A DNA stretch of 33,869 nucleotides from Silene noctiflora. Taxonomy: Eukaryota; Streptophyta; Magnoliopsida; Caryophyllales; Caryophyllaceae. Under the pieces are notes generated by a model, which did no database searches, was not told the DNA's origin, and was given only the letters and a program-made list of their open reading frames with translations. Shown here in pieces: positions 22,701-32,680 of the stretch; the stretch's first letter is position 1, and every line of letters starts with the position of its first letter. The DNA lies in assembly GCA_009801015.1 (NCBI GenBank), contig VHZZ01001231.1:104287-138155 (forward strand). Reading direction: 5' to 3'. The position numbers and the translations under genes were made by a program.

Positions 22701-24880
22701 AAGCAGAGCGACTATATGACGCAGTTAACGTCATTCTTTCCCTACAGGTAAACTTTTAGTTCTACCCACCCTTGTGAATTATTTGGAAAAATTTGCAAGC
22801 AGTAATCACATTGTTAATGCCATTTTTAACTCAAAATTACTCATCAGTGAATTCATCATGTTGTTTATTTCAGAGTGAGAATGGCGGTTTTCCAGCTTGG
22901 GAGCCACAGAGAGCATTCCGCTGGCTAGAGGTAAATAGATAAAACCTTAATGTTACTGCTATTTAGTACATAATAATAGTTCAGCTTAAAACTAATTTTT
23001 TCGCGATAAATTTCATGATTCTCAGAAACTTAATCCCACAGAGTTCTTTGAAGATACTTTGATTGAAAGAGAGTAAGTTCCAGCTATCATTGATTTCCAA
23101 ATCATTTACGACTATCAGTACAATTTCCTTGGTAGGTCGTTCAGATGATATCGTTATATTTCTATCTGGAGTAAGTGTTCGATAACCTTCAGAAAACACC
23201 CATCTGACCCATGTTATATGAACCCTAACATTATTACCATTCTATTTACGACACTCTAATACGTTTTCGCCTAAAAATCTCAGTTAAAAAGTAGCTGTAA
23301 TGAATTCATATAGATAGATGGAGTACTTCAGCGTTTACTAATAGAATACATGAAAATGTTTCAGATATGTTGAATGCACATCCTCAGCAATCCAAAGCCT
23401 AGAACTCTTCAAGACACTTCATCCTAAACACAGGCGAAATGAAGTGGAACTCTGCATTTCCCAAGGACTAAGCTACATCGAAGAGGCGCAGAATCCTGAT
23501 GGTTCCTGGTGAGTATTCCTCTAGGCTCTCCATGCCAGGAAATATGTTCAATACAAGTTACACTATATGCGGGTTTTGACCAAACATAGGCTGGTTCAAC
23601 ATGGATATTTTTCGCCAACTGACAAGTGGCTTGACCGGGTAGGGATGAGTTGGCAGGCCGCCCATATATAAATTTTGGAAGACCATTGTATGTACGCACT
23701 TATTTAATAGGAAGGTGAAATGTGTCCTCCCGCCCATGAACATCTTTAGTGACAGTGAAATTGGTTCTTCTGCATTGATTTTTGGACACAGGCATGGTTG
23801 CTGGGCTATCGGTTTTACTTATGGAACATGGTTCGCGGTTGAGGCACTTGCAGCGTGCGGGAGGAGCTACCAGAATAGTAAGGTGTTGCGCAAGGCTTGT
23901 GATTTCTTGCTTTCGAAGCAATTGCCTGACGGAGGATGGGGTGAGAGTTACCTCTCGTGTTCAAATAAGGTACTTATTCCACTTTTACAGTTCAACTTCA
24001 ATCCTCTGCTTTACTTGGATTCACTAGAGAATTTAGAAGACACTGGTCACACCGCAGTGCGACTGTTTTTCTAAAGATTTTACTGTTACCATGATCGTAT
24101 TTTGAGGCACCTCACAGATTTGGCTCTGTGGAACAGGTTTACACAAATTTAGAAGGGGACAGATCAAATTTGGTGCAGACATCATGGGCAATATTGTCTC
24201 TTATCAAAGCTGGACAGGTTGGTTGATCCTGCACTATAATTTAAGAGATGTGCTTATGCAATTCATTTTTTAAGTAAATCCTAAAATGCTCAAAACTATT
24301 ATTATTTCTGATACAATAGGGGAATGTGGATTCGATCCCCATTGAACGGGGGGCGAGACTGTTGATCAATTCACAACTGGAAGATGGTGACTTTCCACAA
24401 CAGGTGATTGCTTCTCTACTTGTACATAAACTCATCTTCTTCCAGTTTCTTTACTTGGAAACCTTCCTTTTAATACAAGAGTAGAATGACATGTTCCAAT
24501 GCTGTCTATGGCAGAGCATCTCTACCCTTATGTTGAAAACACATTATAGACCATTTAGGAAATCACCTCGTCGACCAACTGGTAGCTGCTGCTATGACAT
24601 ATAAGAAACGTCAACAGTTTAACGACTTATTATACTCTTATCTCCTAGACTCCTACAAAAGCTTAAGAATTGTGAATCGAAATGGAGAAATTTTACACCG
24701 TAACATAATGCTAGAATGTATTTTCTTTAATTCATACAGGAAATAAGTGGTGCATTCATGAAGAACTGCACACTAAGTTATGGCAACTATCGCAACATTT
24801 TCCCGATATGGGCTCTGGGTGAGTTTCGTCGTCTCAAGGCGGGAATATTAGGCACACACCGACTTAAATCTTACTGTTAG
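19763..24880 (+). CDS. LUS: Oxidosqualene cyclase, lupeol synthase-like
   Basis: Cyclises 2,3-oxidosqualene to a pentacyclic triterpene at the ER membrane. Seventeen exons join in frame: 19763-19963 (last base in the gap), 20131-20307, 20433-20522, 20707-20904, 21002-21086, 21218-21384, 21472-21774, 22105-22224, 22340-22462, 22649-22747, 22874-22930, 23026-23072, 23365-23508, 23792-23969, 24137-24217, 24320-24403, 24740-24880. The product is 764 aa, normal for the family. QW-type repeats include NEDGGWG (157-163) and LPDGGWG. The product-control motif is MLCYCR (253-258), as in lupeol synthases; beta-amyrin synthases have MWCYCR. The acid motif reads DCTGE (481-485), not DCTAE, but keeps catalytic Asp481. 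SWHGCW (603-608) replaces SWYGCW. The family is certain; lupeol as sole product is inferred and uncertain. It is paired with the divergent CYP716A gene. Confidence 0.93.
19963..20121. other. Assembly gap (159 N) within cyclase intron 1
   Basis: Exon 1 reads to ...LARM plus CA just before the gap, so the first hidden base should be the G of Gln67, followed by the donor. Exon 2 opens right after the acceptor TTGTAG at 20131 as LRKESSV, and continues through the conserved [11 protein letters not shown]. No coding sequence beyond one base appears to be missing. The true gap length is unknown. Confidence 0.85.
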
Positions 24881-25390
24881 CAACTCTCAGACGGTCTGCT
24901 ACTCTTTCGAGCTTTATATGTATACCATTGTTGGTGTTACTAGTGTTTCTTGTTGCTGTTGTATAGTGTATGCAGTATGTAAGATAATACAACTCGTCCC
25001 TTGTACTCCGTGGAGATATTTTACGACTTTGAATATGATCATTGCGAAAAGTCCTGCATTTTTGCATCAAATCTACAGATCTACAAGAAATGATACAAAT
25101 GCGACTACATTGGCCTAGACGCTAAAACACTTGAGCGGTCAATATAAGTGACTTTACTAATGCAGTAAGTAGATTATACATCCGATGTACTACCACCAAT
25201 CTATTTTATGTTTCCGACATTTTGTCAGTCCCAAGTTCGACACTGGCAGTTGGGTCAGATCGATAACAAACATGAAACACCATCTGAATGTAAAAGACAC
25301 ATTCCATCTGTTAAAAATCTAAAGTTCACATTTTTCATCGTCAATTCACATTTTCCGTGTGTATGAAACACTTCCGCATTACCCAATATG
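24881..25390. other. Spacer between the cyclase and its relic copy
   Basis: This holds the cyclase 3' untranslated region, with an AGACGGTCT motif near 24889. Beyond that I see no reading frame, no repeat pair and no match to cyclase exons. Confidence 0.55.
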
Positions 25391-25836
25391 ATATCCTACA
25401 ATGTCATACCTGTATGGCAAGAGATTCGTCGGTCCGATCACAGCGTTGATTATGTCACTGAGAAGAGAGCTTTATATCAACCCTATGATGAGATTCAAGT
25501 GGGGAGCAATACCCGAAATATATGTGCAAAGGTAACAAAATGAAGATCAACTTCAGGCATATACGTTAACAACCTTCTGAGATTACCTTTGTCGCCTCAC
25601 TTTCATTGTGTGTTCGACACTCCGACTTTCAATATACTGCAACACATCCAGACTTCATTTTAGGCAGGCCAAAACACCATGTCTTGTCCAACAAAAAATT
25701 CCTAGAAATACATGATGGGAGCAGACTTTTGGCTGTCGAACGTGGGATGCAGCTTTTGCAACCCAAGCAATAGTTGCCAGTGGTCTCAAGGAAGAGTTTA
25801 CCCCCAACACTCAAGAAAGTACATGATTATATCAAA

Positions 25837-25868
25837 GCCTCAAGGTAATCTTACATCCCTCTGGGTTT
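25837..25868 (+). repeat. 32-bp perfect direct repeat, copy 1 (pseudogene exon 8 / intron junction)
   Basis: This segment spans the last bases of the exon 8 relic and the start of the following intron. It is repeated exactly at 26172-26203, 335 bp downstream. Confidence 0.9.
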
Positions 25869-26171
25869 AAGTTATCCCACAAATTTCCCACAGTAAAAAA
25901 TGAAGCGAATGGCTTTACCAATTTCACCATCTTTCAAACATCGGGTCACTCTGGAAACTTCAAAGACATGTATCAACACATTTCTATAGGTGAAAGTCCT
26001 CGGTCATTACAATTTACAGTGGTCGGACTCTATGTTATTGACAAGCAGTCTTACACTCATAGCTAAGAGTTGTAAAAACTTCCATTTTGTTTCATTCTAT
26101 TAAACAAGAAGTATGCTCCTAATTAAGGTTTTGGTTAGCGATTTATGAAAGAACCATTCCAGACAAAAGCA

Positions 26172-26203
26172 GCCTCAAGGTAATCTTACATCCCTCTGGG
26201 TTT
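26172..26203 (+). repeat. 32-bp perfect direct repeat, copy 2
   Basis: Identical to 25837-25868. It begins GCCTCAAGGTAATC and ends CTCTGGGTTT. The perfect identity in an otherwise decayed region points to a recent local duplication or gene conversion. Confidence 0.9.
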
Positions 26204-26638
26204 GTGGTCATATTTCCAAGTCCTTTCATTGTGCTCAAAATACAAAGAAGCTATTTAGAATATTACTCTTTGCATTTAAACAATAACACAAGTTCTTTTT
26301 TGAATGAGGAAGAACAGTAATTGGGTATGCACAACAGGTTTACACGAAATTGGAAGGGTGCAGATCAAACAGGCTTCTAAATAGTTTTGTCAGATAGTGA
26401 GAGACTAGACCAGCGGTATGGGTAAGTGAAGGTGAGCAAAGACCACAGCTCAACTTTCTTTCACCTACACCCCAACATTAGCGTCTCATAAGAAACTAGT
26501 ACTCAGTATATATGACAAGTAACTGTAACTAAGTTCATACAGGAAATGGTTGGGGTATCCATGAAGAACTGCAGCCTACAGTATTCGTCATATCGAGATT
26601 ATTTCGCAATATGGGCCTTGGGAGTTGGGAGCATATAG

Positions 26639-27073
26639 TCTCATACAGCAACAATGAGCCGCGTGAAACTAACTCAAGATTACTAAATCTGAAACTTGAG
26701 TAGATCTCGTCCATTCTCATGTACTATTGCCTGTTGGTACTATCTAACGCACGGACAAATAAGTTAACCGTATGTAAGAGCAAATAAATGAAACTATACC
26801 AGCTAATGACTGGACAAGTAAGATAATATGCTAGTGAAGCCAAAGCTCATCTATCCACCTTCAACCTCACCAAAACAACAACACTGCAGGTTCAGCTTGG
26901 TTTCTCGATGACACATGAACAAATGACAGAGAATGGAAGAAAATAGTTTCATACTTTCAGATTCTGACGTAATCACGGAAATAGCTCTTAAAATCAATTC
27001 GAACAAATCAAAACATTGTTCAACAAAACACTGTAACTATCAGGAAAATGTGAGAAATATTCCCTGGTGAGTT
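26639..27073. other. Spacer between the cyclase relic and PFD1
   Basis: Its right part should be the PFD1 3' untranslated region, since that gene is on the minus strand and stops at 27074. No reading frame, RNA gene or inverted repeat was recognised. Confidence 0.5.
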
Positions 27074-30000
27074 TTACATTACTGAAAGGGACATGATTTG
27101 ACGGGCCAGACCTGGATCTTGTTGCAGCAGCTCCTTCAGGTTGTTCTCCACTTCCCCTATCTGCTTCTCCAGGTACTCTTTGGAGGTCTACAGGAATAAA
27201 GAAAACAAATTCGAAATCTACAGTAAGTGCACAGTGATGAAATAACCTTCTATTAAACTAGCATTAGTATAGCATATGTGAATATGATCTTCACAAGAAC
27301 CAAATATGTAAACTAAATTTAAAATCATTCCCTGAATCTTAAAAGCGTATTTCACACAATTACACGCGAGTAGGAACATACAACGTGCATATACCTGCAA
27401 AGAAGAAAGTGCGTTCTCATTGTCTTTGAACTTTTGCGCCTGTTCATTCATCAAGTCCGACTTTGGTTCCAGCACAAACCTGAATATTGCGATAAAATGA
27501 CCGTGAAGGGATACCGAATTAACATCAGCAGTTCATGATCACTAAGTTCAAAATCGGTGTAAGGAAGCGAATAGGTAAATGTATCCAGATAGTATACTCA
27601 CGTTCGGCCTGCAAAACATGAACAGATACATCATCTGTAAGTAAACAATGTCAGGAAGCAAGAAATTGATAGTACAACTACTACTGCTAATAAAAATATA
27701 ATAGTAATTACTTCCTCCATCCCGGTCAATTGTTGTCCTTTCTATTTTAGGAATGCATTTGCTGAAAAATTTGATCTTTCCCACTCAATTTGATCCACTT
27801 ATCATCTAATAATTGACCCCCTCCTCCTTCCTTCGTCTTTGTGCCAAAACCAAAGGATAACAATTGACCGGGACGGACGGAGTAACTTATTAAATAACAG
27901 CGAGATAGATTTACAAAATAAAATAAAAACTTTGCCACCACCCCCTTCACACAACTGAAACATGGGGATGAATAATCCATTCACCAAGTTTTTTAACATA
28001 GAAAAAAATGTAAACAAAAGAATCGCAGAGACGCTAAATCTACAATCATAGAAACACATTTGCTGTTATTAAGTTTACCAATAGATTTGTACGTATTTGT
28101 ATCATCAGGCAAAGGTCGCAACTCCTCTAGTGTCAAGTACGCACGCTTCTTTTCTAGTTCCTTTGAATGGATCTGATTTTGCACCTGCAAAAATTTATTA
28201 AAATTACACATGGTTTCCGTTTTAGTTTGAAAATGCGCAAGGCGCACCGAGGAAACAAGGGGCCAAGGCAACGAGGCGCAAAGCGCAAGGCGAAAGCGCG
28301 CGCCTTTTGGACGTGAGGCTCCCTATCTTTTATAACAAATTTGTCATTTCCAAGTAAAATTTTGGCCAACAATAGCCTTTTTAGGAGTTTTCAAGTTGGC
28401 TAACATGACAAGGAGTAAAGTTGAGAATAATGGGAAAAAGAAATGGTGAACCTTGTCTAAAAGATATGGAAAGTGCTTACTAGTTAGCCTTGTCCAAAAG
28501 GCGCACCTAAAATGCACCGAGGCATTTTGGCTAGTGCCTCATCCAAGGCGCGCCTTAGGCACACTAAGGCGCGCTTTTTTAAACTAAATTTGGACTATAC
28601 AACCCACATATGATATGACCAGAGTAGACCCCACGAAAGAATCCAGAAAGTATATCAAGTAAAAGGTGACAGCATGCTAGTGAGTTAACAGTACGGAGTT
28701 TAAGCGTATTAGAAAATTGTCGATTTTACGAGCTTGATTGCTTTTAAAATTTAAAGCATACGAGAAAAGGTGCAGAAGCGCATGAAGTCGACTTACACCA
28801 GTAATAGGATTCTTCCCTCTGGTATCTCATCTTGTGTTACTCCGACACTTCACTTAGCTGCCAACACCTATCGTGTCAACACCGACACGACACTTCGACA
28901 TTTTACTTTAGACCAAAAAAATGAAAATTCGCACAAAATAGCCGTATCTGATATTCGACAAGTGTCAGACACGACACCCGTATTGAAGAGTCGGGGTAAC
29001 AACGAAATATTTATTCTCATCACAATTCACTGCCCCACAAAACTGAAGGTTGTAGTAACTACTCCCTCCCATTCACTGGAAATATAGCATTTGCAAATAG
29101 AGCCAATATTAAAGAAAGTACTCTATTGACGAGTATCCCTCCCCATCCTACCCTCAACATAACCCTCATTTCCCACCAGCCACTTCCTCTCATCTCCAAC
29201 CACCAGCCACCTACCTTGCTCATTCCCTTGTTCTTCTCCAGCGACACCACCTTATTCCTACACCGCCGCTCTCACTTTCCTTGTTCTTCTGCGGTGCCAA
29301 CGCCACCCTCCTCATCACTCTTTTTCTTCCCTTGTTCCCTTCCCCACAACCGTTGACGGCTGACTGTTCTCATCGAAGAACGGCTTCCCCTCCACTATAG
29401 GCCACCTACTTGCAACAGTAGCGAACACTTCATGTCCCACGTCCTTATTCAACTCTCATCCCACCCCAAAGCCAACATAAATTCCTAGATCTACAAGGAT
29501 ATACAAGTAGATTTCAAAATACGCCACCGTAGGTGTGTTCTCCATCCATGTGTGCTTCCGGTGGTGGTGGCTGCTTACCTCCAAGTGGTAGTCAATGGTG
29601 GTGTGGTGATCGGTGGTCTGATGGCGCAAATGGTAGCTTAGAAGAGATTTGCAAGGATGGTCGTGGCGCTGGAAGAGTGGTGGTGGTGGTGGAGGAATTT
29701 ACTTGGGGGGTTGTGCGTGACGAAGAGAAACCCCCTTACTACTAAGAGAATAAAAATTCTCAAAAATTTTCCCTCAAAACTCCATCTACTTTTACAAGGA
29801 AACAAATGAGATTTTCCCATTAAAATATTATCTTTTTTTAAGCATGATTTTTTCATTAAATTATAAATTATAATTATAATGTTTTAATCAAAATAAAATA
29901 AAAGGAGTATAAAATTATAAAATACAAAATTGCTAATTTTTCTTACAAAATGATTTGATGTATACTTACACTTTATAAAACAATAAAATAAACTAATAAT

Positions 30001-31208
30001 AGTAGCTTCGTGAAAAAAATTAGTTAAGATAATTTAAGAAGAGTTAAAAATTGAAATCATTAACTTTGCGATAAAAAAAAAGATTTCATGACATACTCGA
30101 TTTTTGTTTATATTTTTGCAGTTTAATTTTTTTTTTTTTTTTTCTCATATCAAAATACGAGATAAATATGAAAATATTAAGGTATAAATTTGGAATGAAC
30201 AAGTAATAAACTAAAAAGTAAAACCTCTATAAATACCGCGCATTGATTGCACGGGATCTATACGATCTATACTAGTCCGGGAATAAAGGGAGTGCTGGTA
30301 ATATTGTGAGGGTAAATTGGTCATTTTCTAAGTTTATTTTTGCCATTTTAGGAAATGGTATGAATCTAGTTACCGAGATGAAAAAGGAAAGTGGTATGAA
30401 TTCAGTGAATGGGAGGGAGTAGTAGCTAAGCACTAGTAAAGTAAAAACCCAACTAACAACAAACATCTCATGTGGGTGTGTAGTTGCTATTGCAAGTCCA
30501 TGACAAAATGTCACCCTTTCTCGTTTGTGACATCACCAAAAGAGGCGCATCATTCCCACTCAAAAAGAACTCACTCTTTTTTACTAGCTTATACAATGAA
30601 ATAGAAAGCTTCTCACTCATTGCTGGACATCCCTTTCTACAAAAACCACTTTGTTGAGCAACACTAGCCCCGTCCCTCCTCAATTTCTCACCACTTCGAC
30701 TTCCTAACAATTCAAGACCATAGTATAAGAATGGGTTCCATATATGTTCAATGGACTATTTTTCAATCATTGCGCAGCAACACTCCAGTGGTCAAGAATA
30801 GTAGTGTACTATGATACAATTTGCCGTGACTTGTTTTCTAATTACTGGAATCAGACATATCCGCCAACTATCAACAATATCTGTCAAATATTTATCATAA
30901 TGGCCGAATATCAACTACTTTTGAAAATGAACACTGGAAAAACAAAATTAGCGAGAGCCTAACCTGTTTAAGTTTCGCTGTAGTCTCAATCATACGCCCT
31001 TGAATTTCAAAAAAAGCCTAAAAACAGAATCCCAACACAACACCAGAAAAATTCGGCGAAATTATAAAAGAATTCCAAACACATTGAAACACCATCAATG
31101 ACAAATTCTAACAGCTCAAAAGCAACAAATGCACAATTGAAATGAATAAAACAAACAGTACATAAGAGCTAATAAGAAACATACAGTTCTACTTGCTTCA
31201 TCTGCCAT
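27074..31208 (-). CDS. PFD1: Prefoldin subunit 1
   Basis: Beta-type subunit of the hexameric prefoldin chaperone that delivers nascent tubulin and actin to the CCT chaperonin in the cytosol. Six exons on the minus strand: 31208-31185, 31017-30964, 28184-28079, 27608-27602, 27479-27395, 27187-27074. They join in frame to 129 aa, the family length. The product begins MADEASRTAFFEIQGRM and ends LARQIMSLSVM. Two helical arms (about 10-45 and 80-118, heptad-rich, as in KELEKKRAYLTLEEL and KEYLEKQIGEVENNLKELL) flank the short beta-hairpin segment around GRTFVLEPK. Exon 4 is only 7 nt long. Intron 2 (about 2.8 kb) and intron 3 carry several transposon relics. All splice sites are GT-AG and the gene looks intact. 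Confidence 0.95.
27602..27608 (-). other. 7-nt micro-exon of PFD1
   Basis: On the minus strand the sequence is TTTTGCAG, then GCCGAAC, then GTGAGT. The seven bases complete Gly, encode Arg and start Thr of the GRTFVLEP stretch that prefoldin 1 requires. Skipping them would shift the frame, and no other joining of exons 3 and 5 restores the conserved residues. Confidence 0.88.
27711..27882. mobile_element. Stowaway-like MITE in PFD1 intron 3
   Basis: A 172-bp element with inverted ends reading CTTCCTCCATCCCGGTCAAT on the left and, inverted, CTCCGTCCGTCCCGGTCAAT on the right. It is flanked by TA on both sides (27709-27710 and 27883-27884). TA duplication, CTCC(G/A)TCC termini and small size are diagnostic of Stowaway elements, the non-autonomous partners of plant mariner transposases. 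Confidence 0.85.
28222..28587. mobile_element. GC-rich inverted-repeat element in PFD1 intron 2
   Basis: The ends TTAGTTTGAAAATGCGC (28222 on) and, inverted, TTAGTTTAAAAAAGCGC (to 28587) match. They enclose about 330 bp with clusters of AAGGCGC/GGCGCGCC at both sides and an AT-rich middle. The GC-rich arms contrast sharply with the intron. The TIR structure suggests a non-autonomous DNA transposon; similar GGCGCGCCT foldbacks are common in plant genomes. The family is unknown. Confidence 0.6.
28835..29001. mobile_element. Foldback element with CGACAC motifs in PFD1 intron 2
   Basis: The left arm starts TGTTACTCCGACACTTCA and the right arm, inverted, starts TGTTACCCCGACTCTTCA. The roughly 80-bp arms carry repeated GTGTC/GACAC blocks (CACCGACACGACACTTCGAC on the left). 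The whole 167 bp could form a long hairpin. It is non-coding and probably a MITE relic. Confidence 0.55.
29062..30419. mobile_element. 1.36-kb interval bounded by Stowaway-like inverted ends in PFD1 intron 2
   Basis: The 20 bp at 29059-29078 recur perfectly inverted at 30403-30422, with CTCCCTCCC at the tips and TA at both edges (29060-29061 and 30420-30421). The interior has a C-rich part (about 29120-29460), a GGTGGT-rich part (29550-29700) and an AT-rich part (29770-30230). Homology of the two ends stops after about 20 bp. The interval may be one large element with captured sequence, or two separate elements of the same terminal family. No credible protein is encoded. Confidence 0.5.
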
Positions 31209-31902
31209 GTTTTCGACCAAAAAGCTAGATACTTACAATCTTGATTCAAACTGCTTCAATTATCCAGCTAAAACAAACAAATTACGTTCATTATCTTATA
31301 AGCCACAAAAAATACAAAACCACCATTGTTAACAAAAATCCAAACACACCAATGACGAATAGCGTTATCAATTAATTAAGTGCTACGAAAAGCTTAAAAT
31401 TCACCAATAATCATATCACAAAATCTATAAATTTAGTGTAAAGTTTACACTCAACCATGTAAACAAACAAAGCAAATGATCCGCGGATAAAAAACAACTG
31501 CATCTCTCAAAATTGAACTTATCAGAAACTTTGATAGAGGAAATACCGACAATTTGTAGGAATTTTCTCACGATCTGGAGCTTTGAATCTTCAATTACTG
31601 TAATCAATTTCTAGGGTTTTGAGGTGTTTGACGTGCGGTTTCTGAAAATGAGGAGAAATTTTAAGACTTTCTTTTGTTGGGCTATTTCTATTTTCTAATA
31701 TCTCTACCCCGGTATTTTTTGACGATATAATCCATTTTTTTTTTAGGGAAATATAAACTCGATATTATGTTTCTGAAAATATCAAATGCTCAAATTTTAC
31801 AATGTTAACTACTCCCTTCGTACCTCCTATCCTATATAAAAGTGGCTAAGGAATAGTTTTTGCAAAATTGTGAATGAATAGTTGAAACGTACTTGCTCAT
31901 TA
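31209..31902. other. PFD1 5' flank
   Basis: On the minus strand this contains the PFD1 leader and promoter. A GTAAGT-type donor (about 31233) and a poly-pyrimidine stretch with TAG closer to the ATG suggest a possible 5' UTR intron, but the acceptor is not clear. No reading frame was recognised. Confidence 0.4.
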
Positions 31903-32680
31903 GGTACGAGTTTTACTCATTCATGAATTATTTTTTTCATTCTTTTTTCATGGGGTGCCCTTTGCCTAATTCTCTCTACTTTTCTCTAATTCTCTCCCTC
32001 AAAGTTAATCAAATCAACAAAAATAATCAAATCCGACAAATTCACAATTATGGATGCTAATTCTCGTATCGATCAGGTAATAATTCTAATTCTTAATTAT
32101 ATTAGGGTTTGTTTACACTAATTAAATTTAGGGAGAGATTAAATTAGGGTTTGTAACGATTAGGTAATTAAACTCAAAGTACAGCAAAATTAGTACATGA
32201 TTACGATGAACTGAACATAGCGTACACAAGCAAATCGCAACAAACCACAATAATTGTATATATATAAATTACTCCACATACGTATTGCATGTTCATATTT
32301 TTTTTATTTTTTTCATAATGAATACCTCAATGTTTAGCATGTTTCAGATTACTTTTTTTTTTAATAATGTTTATTTTGTATGCTTTTGAGTTGATTCTCA
32401 GGGAAAGAGGTGAGAACTATGATGAGAATTTTTCAGGAACCCGATATAACATTTTTGCACGGGTTTAAAACTAGTCTGAGAAGGTCGTCAATATTGGGGC
32501 AAGTGAGGCGGCGGTGAGGGTGGTGGCTGACGCGTGGTGGTTGAATGGTGGTAGTTAGAGTGAGAAAAGAGTCAATGGAGAAGAAAGAGATAGAGATTGA
32601 AAGAAGGGTATTAAAGTGAAATCATTAAAATAAAAGGGGTATTATTGTCATTTACGTCCATGAATGAGTAAAANTNGTAC
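31903..32680. mobile_element. TIR-bounded element with a small exon-like segment upstream of PFD1
   Basis: A 24-bp end reading GTACGAGTTTTACTCATTCATGAA (31903-31926; here GTACGAG...CATGAA) recurs inverted at 32657-32680, where two bases are N (32674, 32676). Inside, ATG GAT GCT AAT TCT CGT ATC GAT CAG at 32050-32076 is followed by GTAATA, which looks like a first coding exon (MDANSRIDQ) plus donor. A CTCCCTTCGTACC-type tip just outside (about 31812) hints at mariner/Stowaway kinship. It is probably a deleted DNA transposon or one that captured a gene start. No following exon was recognised. Confidence 0.45.

Larger units (their letters stand above)
25391..26638 (+). pseudogene. Partial, decayed oxidosqualene cyclase copy
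   Basis: Recognisable pieces follow the exon order of the intact cyclase upstream. Exon 6-like 25391-25531 has [16 protein letters not shown], then a frameshift. A weak exon 7 start lies at about 25630. Exon 8-like 25725-25844 reads FGCRTWDAAFATQAIVASG. The others are exon 9-like 25939-25993, exon 15-like 26338-26386 and exon 17-like 26543-26638 (MKNCSLQYSSYRDYF, stop at 26636). Exons 1-5, 10-14 and 16 are absent, including the acid-motif part of exon 9. Introns no longer align with those of the intact gene, so the copy is old. It is non-functional as a cyclase and probably arose by tandem duplication. Short exon pieces may still appear in transcripts. Confidence 0.88.

Noticed and set aside
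29126-29356. Proline/serine-rich open frame in PFD1 intron 2
   Set aside because: It lies in a C-rich low-complexity stretch inside a TIR-bounded interval, with no homologous domain and no splice context.
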